A stretch of 58,082 nt of DNA from Bacillota bacterium. Its GTDB lineage: Bacteria > Bacillota > Dehalobacteriia > UBA4068. The notes beneath the pieces are model-generated. The model made no database searches and was not told where the DNA came from. It saw only the letters and a program-made list of their open reading frames with translations. Positions 35,057 to 43,954 of this stretch are shown in pieces (within the stretch, counting starts at the first letter, position 1; each line of letters opens with the position of its first letter). The stretch is taken from the NCBI GenBank assembly GCA_024679955.1, contig JAILCQ010000037.1, forward strand, positions 1 through 58,082, given 5' to 3'. The position numbers and the translations under genes are program-made.

Positions 35057-36280
35057 ATGTTGCAAGGCAATGCCATCGTCGCCCAAAGCGGCGGGCCTAC
35101 CGCGGTGATCAACAGCAGCGTTGCCGGGGTGGTGGAAACCTGGCTGTCCAACCCGGATGCGCCGGGCAATATTTACGGCGGCATCAGCGGGATCAAAGGC
35201 ATATTGGAAGGAAAGATCATCGATTTGGCGGAACAAAAACGCAGCGTTATCGAAGGTTTGCGTTATACGCCCGGCGCAGGCATTTTTTCCTGCCGGCATA
35301 AGGTGACCGCCGCCGAGCAGGAACGCCTGATAGAGGTCTTTCGCAAGCTGAATATCCGTTACTTCTTCTACAACGGCGGCAATGACAGCATGGATACCGC
35401 CTACAAAACCTGGCAGGCGGCGCTGGCCGCCGATTGGGAAATGCGGGTGATCGGCATACCGAAAACCGTGGATAATGATTTGGCCTTTACCGACCATTGC
35501 CCCGGTTTCGGTTCCGCCGCCAAATACATCGCCACCACCGTCCGGGAAACCGGTATCGATTTGGAAAGCGTTTCCACCAAGAACAAAGTGACCATCCTGG
35601 AGGCCATGGGCCGCAACGCCGGTTGGCTCACTGCCGCCGCCGCTTTGGCCAAACGCTACGAGGACGAAGCGCCGCATCTGATCTATTTGCCGGAAACGCC
35701 TTTTATAAAAGAAAAGTTTTTGGCGGATGTGGAAAAGGTCTATAAGCAATTGGGCTATTGTTATGTGGTGGTTTCCGAGGGTATCACCGATGAGAACGGC
35801 GAATATTGCTTCGCCGCCGCCGGCGGCCGGGACGATTTCGGCCATGCGCAGCTTTCCGGCGTAGGCGTGGCCCTGAAGGATTTGATCGAGGCGGAATTGT
35901 CCATCAAAGCCCGCTGCAATACCCTGGGCACCGCCCAGCGTTCCGCCGCCCATTGTGCCTCCAAAACCGACACCGATGAAGCCTTCCTGGCCGGGAAAAC
36001 CGCCGTGGAATACGCCTTGGCCGGCAAAAGCGGCCTGATGGTGACCTTTGAACGGCAGTCCGACGAGCCGTATCAGATCCGCATGGGACAAACCTCTTTG
36101 GCCAACGTGGCCAATGTAGAGAAAAAGATACCCTTGGATTGGATCAACGCCGAAGGCAATTATGTGACCGAAGACTTTATCCGTTATGCCCGTCCTTTGA
36201 TCCAGGGCGAAGTGCAAATGCCGATGAAAGACGGTTTGCCGGATTATGTGCGCATCGATCTGAACCGGGGCCGTTTATAA
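35057..36280 (+). CDS. pfp: Pyrophosphate--fructose 6-phosphate 1-phosphotransferase
   Basis: A 407-residue PfkA-superfamily enzyme. Asp110 in NGGNDSMDT replaces the Gly found in ATP-dependent enzymes, and Lys136 in PKTVDND is the second PPi-type marker. MGRNAGWLTAAAAL binds the sugar phosphate. It catalyses reversible phosphorylation of fructose 6-phosphate with PPi, common in anaerobes. The ATG follows AAGGGGGAAAAATT. A strong terminator follows at 36319. Confidence 0.93.
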   Translation: MLQGNAIVAQSGGPTAVINSSVAGVVETWLSNPDAPGNIYGGISGIKGILEGKIIDLAEQKRSVIEGLRYTPGAGIFSCRHKVTAAEQERLIEVFRKLNIRYFFYNGGNDSMDTAYKTWQAALAADWEMRVIGIPKTVDNDLAFTDHCPGFGSAAKYIATTVRETGIDLESVSTKNKVTILEAMGRNAGWLTAAAALAKRYEDEAPHLIYLPETPFIKEKFLADVEKVYKQLGYCYVVVSEGITDENGEYCFAAAGGRDDFGHAQLSGVGVALKDLIEAELSIKARCNTLGTAQRSAAHCASKTDTDEAFLAGKTAVEYALAGKSGLMVTFERQSDEPYQIRMGQTSLANVANVEKKIPLDWINAEGNYVTEDFIRYARPLIQGEVQMPMKDGLPDYVRIDLNRGRL

Positions 36281-36318
36281 GGCAGGCCATCCGCGCCGTA
36301 TCAGCGTGAGAATAGAAA

Positions 36319-36355
36319 AAAAGGACGCGACCCATGTATCGGGTCGCGTCCTTTT
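36319..36355. terminator. Bidirectional terminator between pfp and dac
   Basis: A 15-bp stem (36319-36333 with 36341-36355) has T runs outward on both strands and lies between two convergent genes. Confidence 0.92.
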
Positions 36356-36423
36356 GTGTCCATGATCTTTTTCGCGGCGCAGGATGTCCGGCGTGTTCGG
36401 GTTGGCGTCGGGCCGCCGGTCTC

Positions 36424-37551
36424 TTACAGAAAGACGCCCCACAAATGCCGCCAGAATGAGAGCCACACGCTGCCGAAAGTATACTTGTCCAAAGCCACCG
36501 CCGGGAATAAATCAGCCTCGGCAAAATTGCCTTCCCCATCGTCGTAGGCGATCTTGCCGATCGCCTGATCGGTGGAAAAGGGCGCGGCGATGCTAGCGGG
36601 CAATTCCAGCTTGTATTCCGGCGAATAGGTGGAGCCGTTGGGCATCACCACATATATGTCTTCGCCCACAACCGCGTCCACCGCGCCTTGCCGGCCTTTG
36701 CTCACCTTAACGGAGCCTACGACCTCGCCTTTGTCCGCCACTTTGAATCGGGAAAAATTCTCAAAGCCGTAATCCAGCAATTCCGCGGATTCGCTGTAAT
36801 GATCGGCACAGTTCAGCACCACGCCGATCAATCGCATGCCGTTGCGGGTGGCGGAGGAGATCAGGCAATTCCCCGCCTGGGACGTGTAGCCGGTTTTTAC
36901 CCCGTCCGCCCCTTCATAGGAGGACAAAAACTGATTGTGATTGTATACCACCCGGTCATATTCGTTGTTTTCCCAGGGTATGGTCCAGGAATAGGTGCTG
37001 ACGATGGTATTGAAAACCTCGTTTTTCAAAGCTTCCCTGGCGATGACGGCCAGATCCCGGGCGCAGGAATAATGCCCTTCCGCCTCCAAACCGTGGGGAT
37101 TGGCCCAATGGCTGTTTTGCAGCCCCAGTTCCCGGCTGCGCTGGTTCATCAAGTCCACAAAGGCTTCTTCGCTGCCGGCCACGCTGATGGCCAGGGCCTG
37201 GGCGGCGTCGTTGGCCGAGCGCAGCAGCATGGCGTAGAGCAAGTCTTCGTAGGTGTGGGTCTCTCCCGCCTGCAAATAAATGCCGGATTCCCCCACGTTG
37301 ACAAAATCATCCGGCAGGGTCACCGTTTGTTTCAAATCGCTGACGTTTTCCAAAACGATCAAAGCGGTCAGCACTTTGGTGGTGCTGGCCACCGGCAACT
37401 GCTCGTCCGGATTCTGGCTGTAAAGGACTTTTCCGTTGGCCGCATCCACCAAAATCGCGGATTTGGCCGTTAATTCCAAGGCATAGGCACTGGCGGCGCA
37501 GCAAGCCAACAGGATAAACGCCGCCGCCAAAGCGAGCAAAGCTTTTTTCAC
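36424..37551 (-). CDS. Serine-type D-Ala-D-Ala carboxypeptidase (PBP5/DacB-DacF type)
   Basis: A 375-residue exported penicillin-binding protein: signal peptide to about residue 24, Ser56-X-X-Lys59 in VASTTKV, Ser111-Ala-Asn113 in RSANDAA, Lys218-Thr-Gly in DGVKTGYT, then a C-terminal beta domain and a hydrophobic last 15 residues. It trims peptidoglycan cross-link donors. GTG start with AAGGAG upstream. It follows spmA and spmB, as dacB accompanies spmAB in Bacillus, so a role in spore cortex is likely. Confidence 0.9.
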   Translation of the reverse strand: MKKALLALAAAFILLACCAASAYALELTAKSAILVDAANGKVLYSQNPDEQLPVASTTKVLTALIVLENVSDLKQTVTLPDDFVNVGESGIYLQAGETHTYEDLLYAMLLRSANDAAQALAISVAGSEEAFVDLMNQRSRELGLQNSHWANPHGLEAEGHYSCARDLAVIAREALKNEVFNTIVSTYSWTIPWENNEYDRVVYNHNQFLSSYEGADGVKTGYTSQAGNCLISSATRNGMRLIGVVLNCADHYSESAELLDYGFENFSRFKVADKGEVVGSVKVSKGRQGAVDAVVGEDIYVVMPNGSTYSPEYKLELPASIAAPFSTDQAIGKIAYDDGEGNFAEADLFPAVALDKYTFGSVWLSFWRHLWGVFL

Positions 37552-37663
37552 TGGTTTTCTCCTTCGTCAAAGGCGTTATAATCTTAAATATTTCCTTATT
37601 ATTAAGGGGAATCCTGCCGCCGCCGCTTAAATTTCTCCGAAGAGCCCTTGCCGTTTCCCGGCC

Positions 37664-38188
37664 TCAGCAGGGAAACAGCAGGCGGCATATGCAAAAGGCG
37701 CTGATAAAGGTCACCGCATCCGCGGCCAGCCCCACGGCCAGGGCATAGCGGTATTTTTTTACGCCCACCGAGCCGAAATATACAGCCAGGATATAGCAGG
37801 TGGTGTCGGTGCTGCCCTGCATGACCGAGGCCAGGCGGCCGATGAAGGAGTCCGGGCCGTAATCCGCCAGCAGCTCCGCGGTGATGGCCAAAGCGCCGCC
37901 GCCGGATAAAGGGCGCAGCAAGGCCAGGGGCAACACCTCCGGCGGCAAACCCACGGTTTGGCACAGGGGCGACAGCCATCGGGCCAAAGCGAGAAAAGCA
38001 CCGGAGGCCCGCAGCACCCCCACGGCCACCAGCATGGCCAATAAATAGGGGAGTATCTGTACCGCCATGGTCACGCCCTCCGCCGCGCCCTGGCAGAACA
38101 GCTCGTATACCGGCTGCTTTTTGAGCAAGCCGTATAAGGGTATGCCCAGCAATAACAAGGGGATCGCCGCCTGGGACAGCCATAGCAT
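37664..38188 (-). CDS. spmB: Spore maturation protein B
   Basis: A 174-residue nucleoside-recognition (Gate) domain membrane protein: IPLLLLGIPLYGLLKK at the N-terminus, LARWLSPLCQTVGLPPEVLPLALLRPLSG and DTTCYILAVYFGSVG. With SpmA it affects spore core dehydration in Bacillus. ATG at 38188 follows GGAGGTCGTAAAC; a longer frame shadows spmA. It lies 2 nt after the spmA stop. Confidence 0.93.
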   Translation of the reverse strand: MLWLSQAAIPLLLLGIPLYGLLKKQPVYELFCQGAAEGVTMAVQILPYLLAMLVAVGVLRASGAFLALARWLSPLCQTVGLPPEVLPLALLRPLSGGGALAITAELLADYGPDSFIGRLASVMQGSTDTTCYILAVYFGSVGVKKYRYALAVGLAADAVTFISAFCICRLLFPC

Positions 38189-38190
38189 GT

Positions 38191-38784
38191 TTACGACCTC
38201 CCGTATTTGCTTTTGCGCAGTATGGCGTCGAAAATCAGGGCGAAAGCCGTGCCGCAGCCGGTGGCGAAAACGGCTGCGCCGATGATTTCCGTAGGCGCGG
38301 CGGAGCCGGCCGCCGTCCGTAGGCTGATCACCAGGGTCGGGATCAGGGTGATCCCGGAGGTGTTCACGGCCAAAAAGGTGATCATCGGCCGGCTGGCCCG
38401 GTCCGGATGGGGATTGAGGCTTTGCAATTGTTCCATGGCTTTCAAGCCGAAAGGGGTGGCGGCGTTGCCCAGACCCAAAAAATTGGCGGCCATATTCATC
38501 AGCATGGAGGTAAAAGCCGGGTGCTGCCTGGGCACATCGGGAAAGAGAAAGGCCACGGCGGGGCTGAAAAGGCGGGCGATTTTCTGCATCAGGCCCGAGG
38601 CCTCGGCGATTTTCAGCATGCCCAACCATAAACACAGCAAACCGGTCATCTCCATGATCCAGACCACGCTGTCGGCGGCCGCCTCCAAAGCGGCGGCGGA
38701 AACCCCGGCAAAATCGCCTTGCAGGCCGCCGAAAGCGATCCCCAGGGCCAGCAGACCGAACCATAACCAATTGAGCACAGACAT
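38191..38784 (-). CDS. spmA: Spore maturation protein A
   Basis: A 197-residue membrane protein with the Gate domain: FPDVPRQHPAFTSMLMNMAANFLGLGNAATPFGLKAM, TFLAVNTSGITLIPT and FATGCGTAFAL. Partner of SpmB. ATG directly follows AAGGAGGC. First gene of a spmA-spmB-dac group, supporting an endospore-forming host. (Motif given in part only.). Confidence 0.93.
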   Translation of the reverse strand: MSVLNWLWFGLLALGIAFGGLQGDFAGVSAAALEAAADSVVWIMEMTGLLCLWLGMLKIAEASGLMQKIARLFSPAVAFLFPDVPRQHPAFTSMLMNMAANFLGLGNAATPFGLKAMEQLQSLNPHPDRASRPMITFLAVNTSGITLIPTLVISLRTAAGSAAPTEIIGAAVFATGCGTAFALIFDAILRKSKYGRS

Positions 38785-38932
38785 TGCCTCCTTCCGCGCT
38801 TCCTTCCGGCAAAAGCGGCCGGCAGCCGTTGGCCGGGAAAGGGAAACGCCGGGCTTTGTCCTATATATATGCGGCCAAAGCCGGTATCATGTCCGGGAAG
38901 GGCAAAAGATCGCAAAAGCCGTTTTTTGACAT

Positions 38933-38954
38933 AAAAAAACCGCCGAAGCGGTTT
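38933..38954 (-). terminator. Terminator of the yigZ-like gene
   Basis: A 7-bp stem with tetraloop (38937-38943 with 38948-38954) is followed on the minus strand by a T run. It starts inside the stop codon of the gene. Confidence 0.8.
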
Positions 38955-39598
38955 CAGCGGTTTTCCCGTGGCCTGGATAGCCAAATGTTTTCGTCCAACA
39001 CCTGCCAATGGGCGGAGCCGTCGCTGATATCCGTCAGCTGCCGCCGCCTTTCGTCCAATTCCGCCTGGGGGATCAGGCAAAAAAAGCAGATGTCCTGACT
39101 GAAATTTTTGTCCCGCACCGGCAAGGCGTTGGCTTTCAGCCAGCTTTCCACCCGGCCCAAATAAGGATACTCGAAACGCAGGGCGCATAAACTGCCGGGA
39201 ATGTTTTCCACCGCCGGCGCGGCGGCCAAAGCCATATGGGCGCTGCGGCTGTAGGCGCGGGTCAGCCCCCCGGCCCCCAAAAGCACGCCGCCGAAATAGC
39301 GGCTGACCACCACCATCACGTTTTTCAGCCCCTTTTGTTTCAGCGCCTCCAGCACCGGCCGGCCGCCGGTGCCCGCCGGTTCCCCATCGTCGCTGGAGCG
39401 TTGAAAACGGTCGTCCTCCCCGATCATCCAGGCATACACATGATGCTTGGCTTCCCGATGCAGGGCGCGGCGCTGGCTAAGATAGGCTTGGGCCTGCTTT
39501 TCGTCCTCCACCGGCGCGGCCCAGCCGATAAAGCGGGATTTTTTTTCTTCAAAGACGGCTTCTCCGGCCGTGGCTAGTGTGAAATACGATCGCGACAT
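38954..39598 (-). CDS. YigZ/IMPACT family protein
   Basis: A 214-residue two-domain protein: an N-terminal UPF0029/IMPACT domain (FEEKKSRFIGWAAPV, DDGEPAGTGGRPVLEAL, VVVSRYFGGVLLGAGGL) and a C-terminal ferredoxin-like domain from about residue 135. It is related to regulators of Gcn2 in eukaryotes; its bacterial role is unclear, with a suggested link to ribosomes. ATG at 39598 has only a weak ribosome site. Confidence 0.88.
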   Translation of the reverse strand: MSRSYFTLATAGEAVFEEKKSRFIGWAAPVEDEKQAQAYLSQRRALHREAKHHVYAWMIGEDDRFQRSSDDGEPAGTGGRPVLEALKQKGLKNVMVVVSRYFGGVLLGAGGLTRAYSRSAHMALAAAPAVENIPGSLCALRFEYPYLGRVESWLKANALPVRDKNFSQDICFFCLIPQAELDERRRQLTDISDGSAHWQVLDENIWLSRPRENR

Positions 39599-39668
39599 AG
39601 TTTTATACCGATCCTGTAATACTTTCTTCTGCGGCAAAGCCTTCCCGGCGAACCCTTTCCGGCAAAGG

Positions 39669-40127
39669 CTAGATCAAATTGGGAAAACCCTGTTGGCGCA
39701 AAGCTTCGTAGAGAATGATCGCCACCGAATTGGCCAAATTGAGGGAGCGGATATCCTTGCCCATGGGTATGCGCAGGCAATGCCCTGCATTGGCCTCCAG
39801 CAAAGGCTTGGGCAAACCGGCGGTTTCTTTGCCGAATACCAAAAAATCGTCGGGGCCAAAGCGGACGCTGGTATAATGCTTTTTGGCCTTGGTGGTGGCA
39901 AACCAAAACTGCCCCTGGGGATAGGTCTGCCGCACCTCTTCAAAACTGTCGTAATAATGCAGATCCAAATACTGCCAATAATCCAAACCGGCCCTTTTCA
40001 GATGTTTGTCGTCGGTAGAAAAGCCCAAGGGCCTGACCAAATGCAGACTGGAGCCGGTCACCGCGCAGGTGCGGGAAATATTCCCGGTGTTGTTGGGGAT
40101 TTCCGGTTCCACCAAAACGATATGCAT
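39669..40127 (-). CDS. trmL: tRNA (cytidine(34)-2'-O)-methyltransferase
   Basis: A 152-residue SpoU-family knot methyltransferase of the minimal TrmL type: VEPEIPNNTGNISRTC, HLVRPLGF, VFGKETAGLP, RIPMGKDIRSLNLANSVAI. It methylates the wobble ribose of some tRNA-Leu. ATG with AAGGGAGCGAAGCGT upstream. It lies 90 nt downstream of tRNA-Pro with a terminator between, so it is partly read through from the tRNA promoter. Confidence 0.93.
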   Translation of the reverse strand: MHIVLVEPEIPNNTGNISRTCAVTGSSLHLVRPLGFSTDDKHLKRAGLDYWQYLDLHYYDSFEEVRQTYPQGQFWFATTKAKKHYTSVRFGPDDFLVFGKETAGLPKPLLEANAGHCLRIPMGKDIRSLNLANSVAIILYEALRQQGFPNLI

Positions 40128-40180
40128 ACGCTTCGCTCCCTTTCGCCGCCGCTGCCCGGGCCCATACGGCCGGCTGCGGA

Positions 40181-40216
40181 AAATAAAAAAATAAACCCAG
40201 CGGAGCCGCTGGGTTT
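40181..40216 (-). terminator. Terminator after tRNA-Pro
   Basis: A stem of about 9-11 bp (AAACCCAGC around 40193-40201 with GCTGGGTTT at 40208-40216) directly follows the tRNA CCA end. On the minus strand a seven-T tract and a second T run follow. Confidence 0.85.
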
Positions 40217-40293
40217 TGGTCGGGGTGAGAGGATTTGAACCTCCGGCCTCTGCGTCCCGAACGCAGCGCTCTACCAAGCTGAGCCACACCCCG
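40217..40293 (-). tRNA. tRNA-Pro (anticodon CGG)
   Basis: Read on the minus strand this is a full cloverleaf: acceptor CGGGGTG/CACCCCG, D-arm with GCTCAGCTTGGTAGAGC, anticodon stem CTGCG/CGCAG with loop TTCGGGA (anticodon CGG), T-arm with GGTTCAAATCC. A genomically encoded ACCA end follows. Confidence 0.95.
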
Positions 40294-40304
40294 GAAACTT
40301 CTAT

Positions 40305-40334
40305 ATTTTATCCCAAACCGGCTTGTTTTGTCAA
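40305..40334 (-). promoter_or_regulatory. Sigma-A promoter of tRNA-Pro
   Basis: On the minus strand TTGACA (40329-40334) and TAAAAT (40305-40310) are 18 nt apart, just upstream of the tRNA. Confidence 0.8.
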
Positions 40335-40447
40335 CAGTTTTTTCCCAGGCAGGGAAGGATATTGTTTTTTTCTTTGGGGTATAGTACAATAAAAAAGGCG
40401 GCGATTTACGCCGCCGCAATCTTGTGTCATCGAAGGAGGGGGGTCCG

Positions 40448-40753
40448 GTGTCCTTTTGGGCGCAAGCCGCCATGGTTTTGCAAAATCATGGACGGGCGCT
40501 GGCCGTCTGCCTGATCGCCCTCAATTTGCTGGCTTTTGTCCTGTACGCCTTTGACAAATACCAGGCCGTTCATGATAAATGGCGGGTGCGGGAATCCACG
40601 CTGCTTTTGGCGGCTGCCCTGGGCGGCGCGGCCGGCGCTTTTGCGGCCATGCGGGTTTTTCGCCACAAAACCAAGCATATCCGCTTTCGCATAGGCGTTC
40701 CCCTGCTGCTTTTGCTGCATATCTTTTTGCTGGCCTGCATCGTCTGGGCCTGA
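40448..40753 (+). CDS. DUF1294 membrane protein
   Basis: A 101-residue protein with three hydrophobic segments (about 18-36, 51-65 and 82-100). It carries the DUF1294 pattern FDKYQAVHDKWRVRESTLL, GGAAGAFAAMRVFRHKTKH. Function unknown; the domain also occurs fused to cold-shock domains. A GTG start is chosen because GGAGGGGGGTCC precedes it at good spacing. A weak promoter (TTGTTT at 40362, TACAAT at 40385) may drive it. Confidence 0.85.
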   Translation: MSFWAQAAMVLQNHGRALAVCLIALNLLAFVLYAFDKYQAVHDKWRVRESTLLLAAALGGAAGAFAAMRVFRHKTKHIRFRIGVPLLLLLHIFLLACIVWA

Positions 40754-40824
40754 TTCTCCATGGGAAATAAGCTTTATACATAAATAGAAAGACAATCATT
40801 ATTTGACGACAAGGAGTGGATCGT

Positions 40825-41982
40825 ATGGCGGAAAACAAATTTTTACTGATTCCCGGGCCGACGCAAATCCCCAATCGGGTGCTGGACGCCGGGGCGCAAC
40901 CGATGGTCAGCCATCGCAGCGGCGAATTTATCGCCATTTTCAACGAGCTGCGGCAGAATTGCAAAAGCGTTTTTAAAACAAAAGAAGAAGTTTTGATTAT
41001 GACCTGCTCCGGCACCGGTTGTTTGGAAGCCGCTTTGATCAACTTCCTCCGTCGCGGGGATAAAGTTCTGGCGGTGTCCATCGGCAATTTCGGCGACCGC
41101 TGGCGGGATATCGCGGAGGCTTACGGCTTCCAGGTGGACTATTTGGCTTTCCCCTGGGGCGAGCCTGCGGATCCGCAAGTCATCGCCGATAAGCTGGCGG
41201 CGGACGTGAATAAAGAAATCAAGGCTGTTTTGGTGCAGCATCATGAAACCTCCACCGGCGTTTACAATCCTTTGCCGGAGATCTCCAAGGCGATGGGCGA
41301 CCATCCGGCTTTGCTGATGGTGGACGCCGTCAGCGGTTTGGCCGCCTGCCCCCTGAAAATGGACGCCTGGGGCCTGGATGTGGTAGTGGCCTCCTCGCAA
41401 AAGGCGCTGATGACGCCGCCCGGCCTGTCTCTGATCGGCGTCAGCCAAAAGGCCTGGGCCGCGGCGGAGAACAGCGATATACCCAAGTTCTATTTGGATT
41501 TGAAAAAAGCCAAAAAATACGCGGCGGACGGACAAACGCCCTTTACCCCCGGGGTTTCTTTGGTATACGCCATGAACGAAGCGGTGAAAATGATTGTGGA
41601 GGAAGGCGTGGATCAAACCATAGCCCGGCATTACCGTCGCCGGGATGTGGTGCGCGCCGCTTTGCAGGCCATGGGCCTCAAGCTGCTGGCCGATGAATCC
41701 TGCGCCGGCGGCGTCGTGACCGCCTTTTATACCCCGGATAATATCCCGCCCAAGGCCCTGACCACCGCCATGAACAAGACCTATCAAGTGGCTATGGCCG
41801 GCGGCATGGGCAAATTGAAACCCACCACGCTGCGTTTCGCCCATTTGGGATATATGCGGGATCTGGAATTGGCCGCCGGTATCGCCGCCTTGGAAATGGC
41901 TCTGCTGGCCAATGGCTATGATCTGCAGCCCGGCGCGGCCATGGCCGCTGCGGAAGCCGTTTGGGCACGCCAATCCCAATGA
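40825..41982 (+). CDS. Class V aminotransferase (alanine--glyoxylate/serine--pyruvate type)
   Basis: A 385-residue PLP enzyme of the alanine-glyoxylate aminotransferase group: LIPGPTQIPNRVLDAG, SGTGCLEAAL, VDAVSGLAA with PLP-binding Asp, and Schiff-base Lys193 in VVASSQKALMTPPG. Likely reactions are serine or alanine with glyoxylate, which would connect to glycine made or used by the glycine cleavage genes elsewhere in the window. ATG follows AAGGAGTGGATCGT. Its stop overlaps the next start (ATGA). Exact amino donor not readable. Confidence 0.88.
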   Translation: MAENKFLLIPGPTQIPNRVLDAGAQPMVSHRSGEFIAIFNELRQNCKSVFKTKEEVLIMTCSGTGCLEAALINFLRRGDKVLAVSIGNFGDRWRDIAEAYGFQVDYLAFPWGEPADPQVIADKLAADVNKEIKAVLVQHHETSTGVYNPLPEISKAMGDHPALLMVDAVSGLAACPLKMDAWGLDVVVASSQKALMTPPGLSLIGVSQKAWAAAENSDIPKFYLDLKKAKKYAADGQTPFTPGVSLVYAMNEAVKMIVEEGVDQTIARHYRRRDVVRAALQAMGLKLLADESCAGGVVTAFYTPDNIPPKALTTAMNKTYQVAMAGGMGKLKPTTLRFAHLGYMRDLELAAGIAALEMALLANGYDLQPGAAMAAAEAVWARQSQ

Positions 41983-42584
41983 CCCAAACTTTGCTGCTGC
42001 TGCCCCGGGGCTGCGAATGGCTGGAAGCCGCCGCCTTTTGGGATGTTTTCGGCTGGAATATGCTGCTGGGAGATAAAACGAACGGTTTGACCGCCGCCGC
42101 CCCAGGGGGATGCGCCCCTTCTTTTGCGGCGGCGGAGGGCCTGAGAATCATTGGCTGCCCGGATTGGCGACAAATCCGGGAGGCCGACTTTGCCGCCTTG
42201 GCTTTGCCTGGCGGCTTTGGTCGCTTCGGCTATTTTAAATCCGCCCTGGGGCCGGAATGCGCCGCCTTGATCCGGGCTTTCGCCGCCGCCGGCAAACCCA
42301 TCGCCGCGGTTTGCACCGGCGCGGCGGTTTTGGCCCGATTGGGCGTTCTGCAGGGCAAACGGGCCACGGTTTATCCCATCGAACAGGGCTATTGGCAGCG
42401 GCAATTGGTGGAAGGCGGCGCTTGCTATGTGGATGCGCCCCTGGTCCGGGACGGCCATGTGATCACCGCCCGGGATCCCGCCGCCGCCCTGCCGGCGGCT
42501 CTCTCTCTGTTGGCCATGCTTTCCGGCCGGGAAAACGCCCTGGCCATTGCCGCCGCCATGGGCTATACCGGGGATTTTCTGTAA
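41979..42584 (+). CDS. DJ-1/PfpI family protein
   Basis: A 201-residue protein of the DJ-1/ThiJ/PfpI fold. Cys112 sits in the nucleophile elbow AAVCTGAAVLARLG, with ALALPGGFGRFGYF ahead of it. Members are chaperones, glyoxalases or amidotransferase-like. The N-terminus LLLLPRGCEWLEAAAFWDVF fits a DJ-1-like start. It is translationally coupled to the aminotransferase, so a protective or repair role linked to that enzyme is possible. Confidence 0.8.
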   Translation: MTQTLLLLPRGCEWLEAAAFWDVFGWNMLLGDKTNGLTAAAPGGCAPSFAAAEGLRIIGCPDWRQIREADFAALALPGGFGRFGYFKSALGPECAALIRAFAAAGKPIAAVCTGAAVLARLGVLQGKRATVYPIEQGYWQRQLVEGGACYVDAPLVRDGHVITARDPAAALPAALSLLAMLSGRENALAIAAAMGYTGDFL

Positions 42585-42660
42585 ACGGCGGCGGACACAG
42601 CATATCGCCCGATACGGGCGGCCATAGGCACAACCATACGGATAGGAGAAGGATAAGAAA

Positions 42661-43872
42661 ATGGAAATGGCGGATCGCAAACCGAAAACCGCTGCGCTCA
42701 ATCGAAATCATGTGCTGATCGCCATGGCGGCGGTGGCGCTTTGCCTGGGTTCCTCTTATTCTTTCGGCGTTTTTGTCAAACCCCTGGCGGATTGTTACGG
42801 CTGGAGCATCTCCCAGACCACTTTGGCCTTCACTTTAAACGGCTTGCTGTCGCCGCTGCCGATGATCATCGGCGGCCGGGTGGTGGATCAGGGCCATTCC
42901 CGCCGGGTGGTGATTTGCGGCGGTTTGCTGTTCGCCCTTTGTTTCATGTTTTCCGGCAGCGTATCCAAGCCCTGGATGCTGTATGTATTGTACAGCGGTT
43001 TGGGCTGTTTTGGCCTGCGCGCCGCTTATTCCGGCCTGATCGGCAACGGTTTGAAGCTGTTTTATGACCGAAAAGGCTTTGCCAGCGGCATCATCGCCGC
43101 TTCCTACGCTTCGGCGGCTGTTTTCATCGCTCCGGCGGCCAATTATCTGATCGAACGCTACGGCGTGGCGGCGGCTTTTCGCGTACTGGGCCTGATTTAT
43201 TTGGCGGTGGTGCTGGCGGCCGCCCTGTTTATAAAGGAAGCGCCGCAGCCGGGGCCGCCCCGGCGTTTGGACGCTTTGCCCGGCGGCAAGGGCGTGAACC
43301 TGAATTGGCGGCAAATGATCAAAACCCGCCGCTTTTATTGGTTGGTGGCGGTGTTCGTTTGCGGCAGCATGGCCGGACTGATGTTGATTGCCGAAGCTTC
43401 CGTGCTGGGACAGGGATTCTTTGGGCTGACCGCCGCCGCGGCCGCCGTTTTTGTCAGCGCCTATTCCTTGGCCAATTGCTGCGGCCGCTTTGTTTTCGGC
43501 CCCCTTTCCGACCGGCTGGGCCGTTATCCCACGATGATCGTCATCGGCGCCGTCGTCTCCGCCGTTTTGCTTTTGGCGGCTCTTTTTCCCACGCGCCTCA
43601 CTTTTTTCCTGTCTTTGATCGGCGTGGGCTTGGGCTTCGGCGGCGTGATGAGCATCATGCCCGCTTTGGTGGCGGAAGATTTCGGCCAGCTGCATTACGG
43701 CATCAATTACGGCATCTGCTACATCGGCTATTCGCTGGGCTCGCTGCTGGGGCCGCAGATCGCCGCCTATTTCGGGGAAGGCAGAGGCAGCGTTTCCGTG
43801 TTGTACGGGATCGCCCTGGCTTTCTCTTTATGCGGCTTGCTGCTGACCTGGCGGCGCTGGCGCAAAAGCTGA
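42661..43872 (+). CDS. MFS transporter, oxalate/formate-antiporter-like
   Basis: A 403-residue major facilitator protein with about 12 hydrophobic helices. The N-terminal half has SSYSFGVFVKPLADCYGWS and GGRVVDQGHSRRVV (loop 2-3 motif); the C-terminal half has FGPLSDRLGRYPTM. This resembles the OFA (oxalate:formate antiporter) branch, which carries monocarboxylates and dicarboxylates. Following an aminotransferase, a keto- or hydroxy-acid substrate is plausible. ATG after AGGAGAAGGATAAGAAA. Confidence 0.83.
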   Translation: MEMADRKPKTAALNRNHVLIAMAAVALCLGSSYSFGVFVKPLADCYGWSISQTTLAFTLNGLLSPLPMIIGGRVVDQGHSRRVVICGGLLFALCFMFSGSVSKPWMLYVLYSGLGCFGLRAAYSGLIGNGLKLFYDRKGFASGIIAASYASAAVFIAPAANYLIERYGVAAAFRVLGLIYLAVVLAAALFIKEAPQPGPPRRLDALPGGKGVNLNWRQMIKTRRFYWLVAVFVCGSMAGLMLIAEASVLGQGFFGLTAAAAAVFVSAYSLANCCGRFVFGPLSDRLGRYPTMIVIGAVVSAVLLLAALFPTRLTFFLSLIGVGLGFGGVMSIMPALVAEDFGQLHYGINYGICYIGYSLGSLLGPQIAAYFGEGRGSVSVLYGIALAFSLCGLLLTWRRWRKS

Positions 43873-43923
43873 CCCCTGTTTTTTCGCTTTTTGGCGGTTT
43901 TTGTCAGGTATGGTTTTTGCCTG

Positions 43924-43946
43924 CCGGGACAAGCTAATCCCGGAGG
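43924..43946 (+). promoter_or_regulatory. Hairpin touching the SASP ribosome binding site
   Basis: CCGGGA (43924-43929) pairs with TCCCGG (43938-43943). The downstream arm runs into the Shine-Dalgarno GGAGG at 43942-43946, so folding could hide the binding site. Confidence 0.4.
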
Positions 43947-43954
43947 CGATGGCA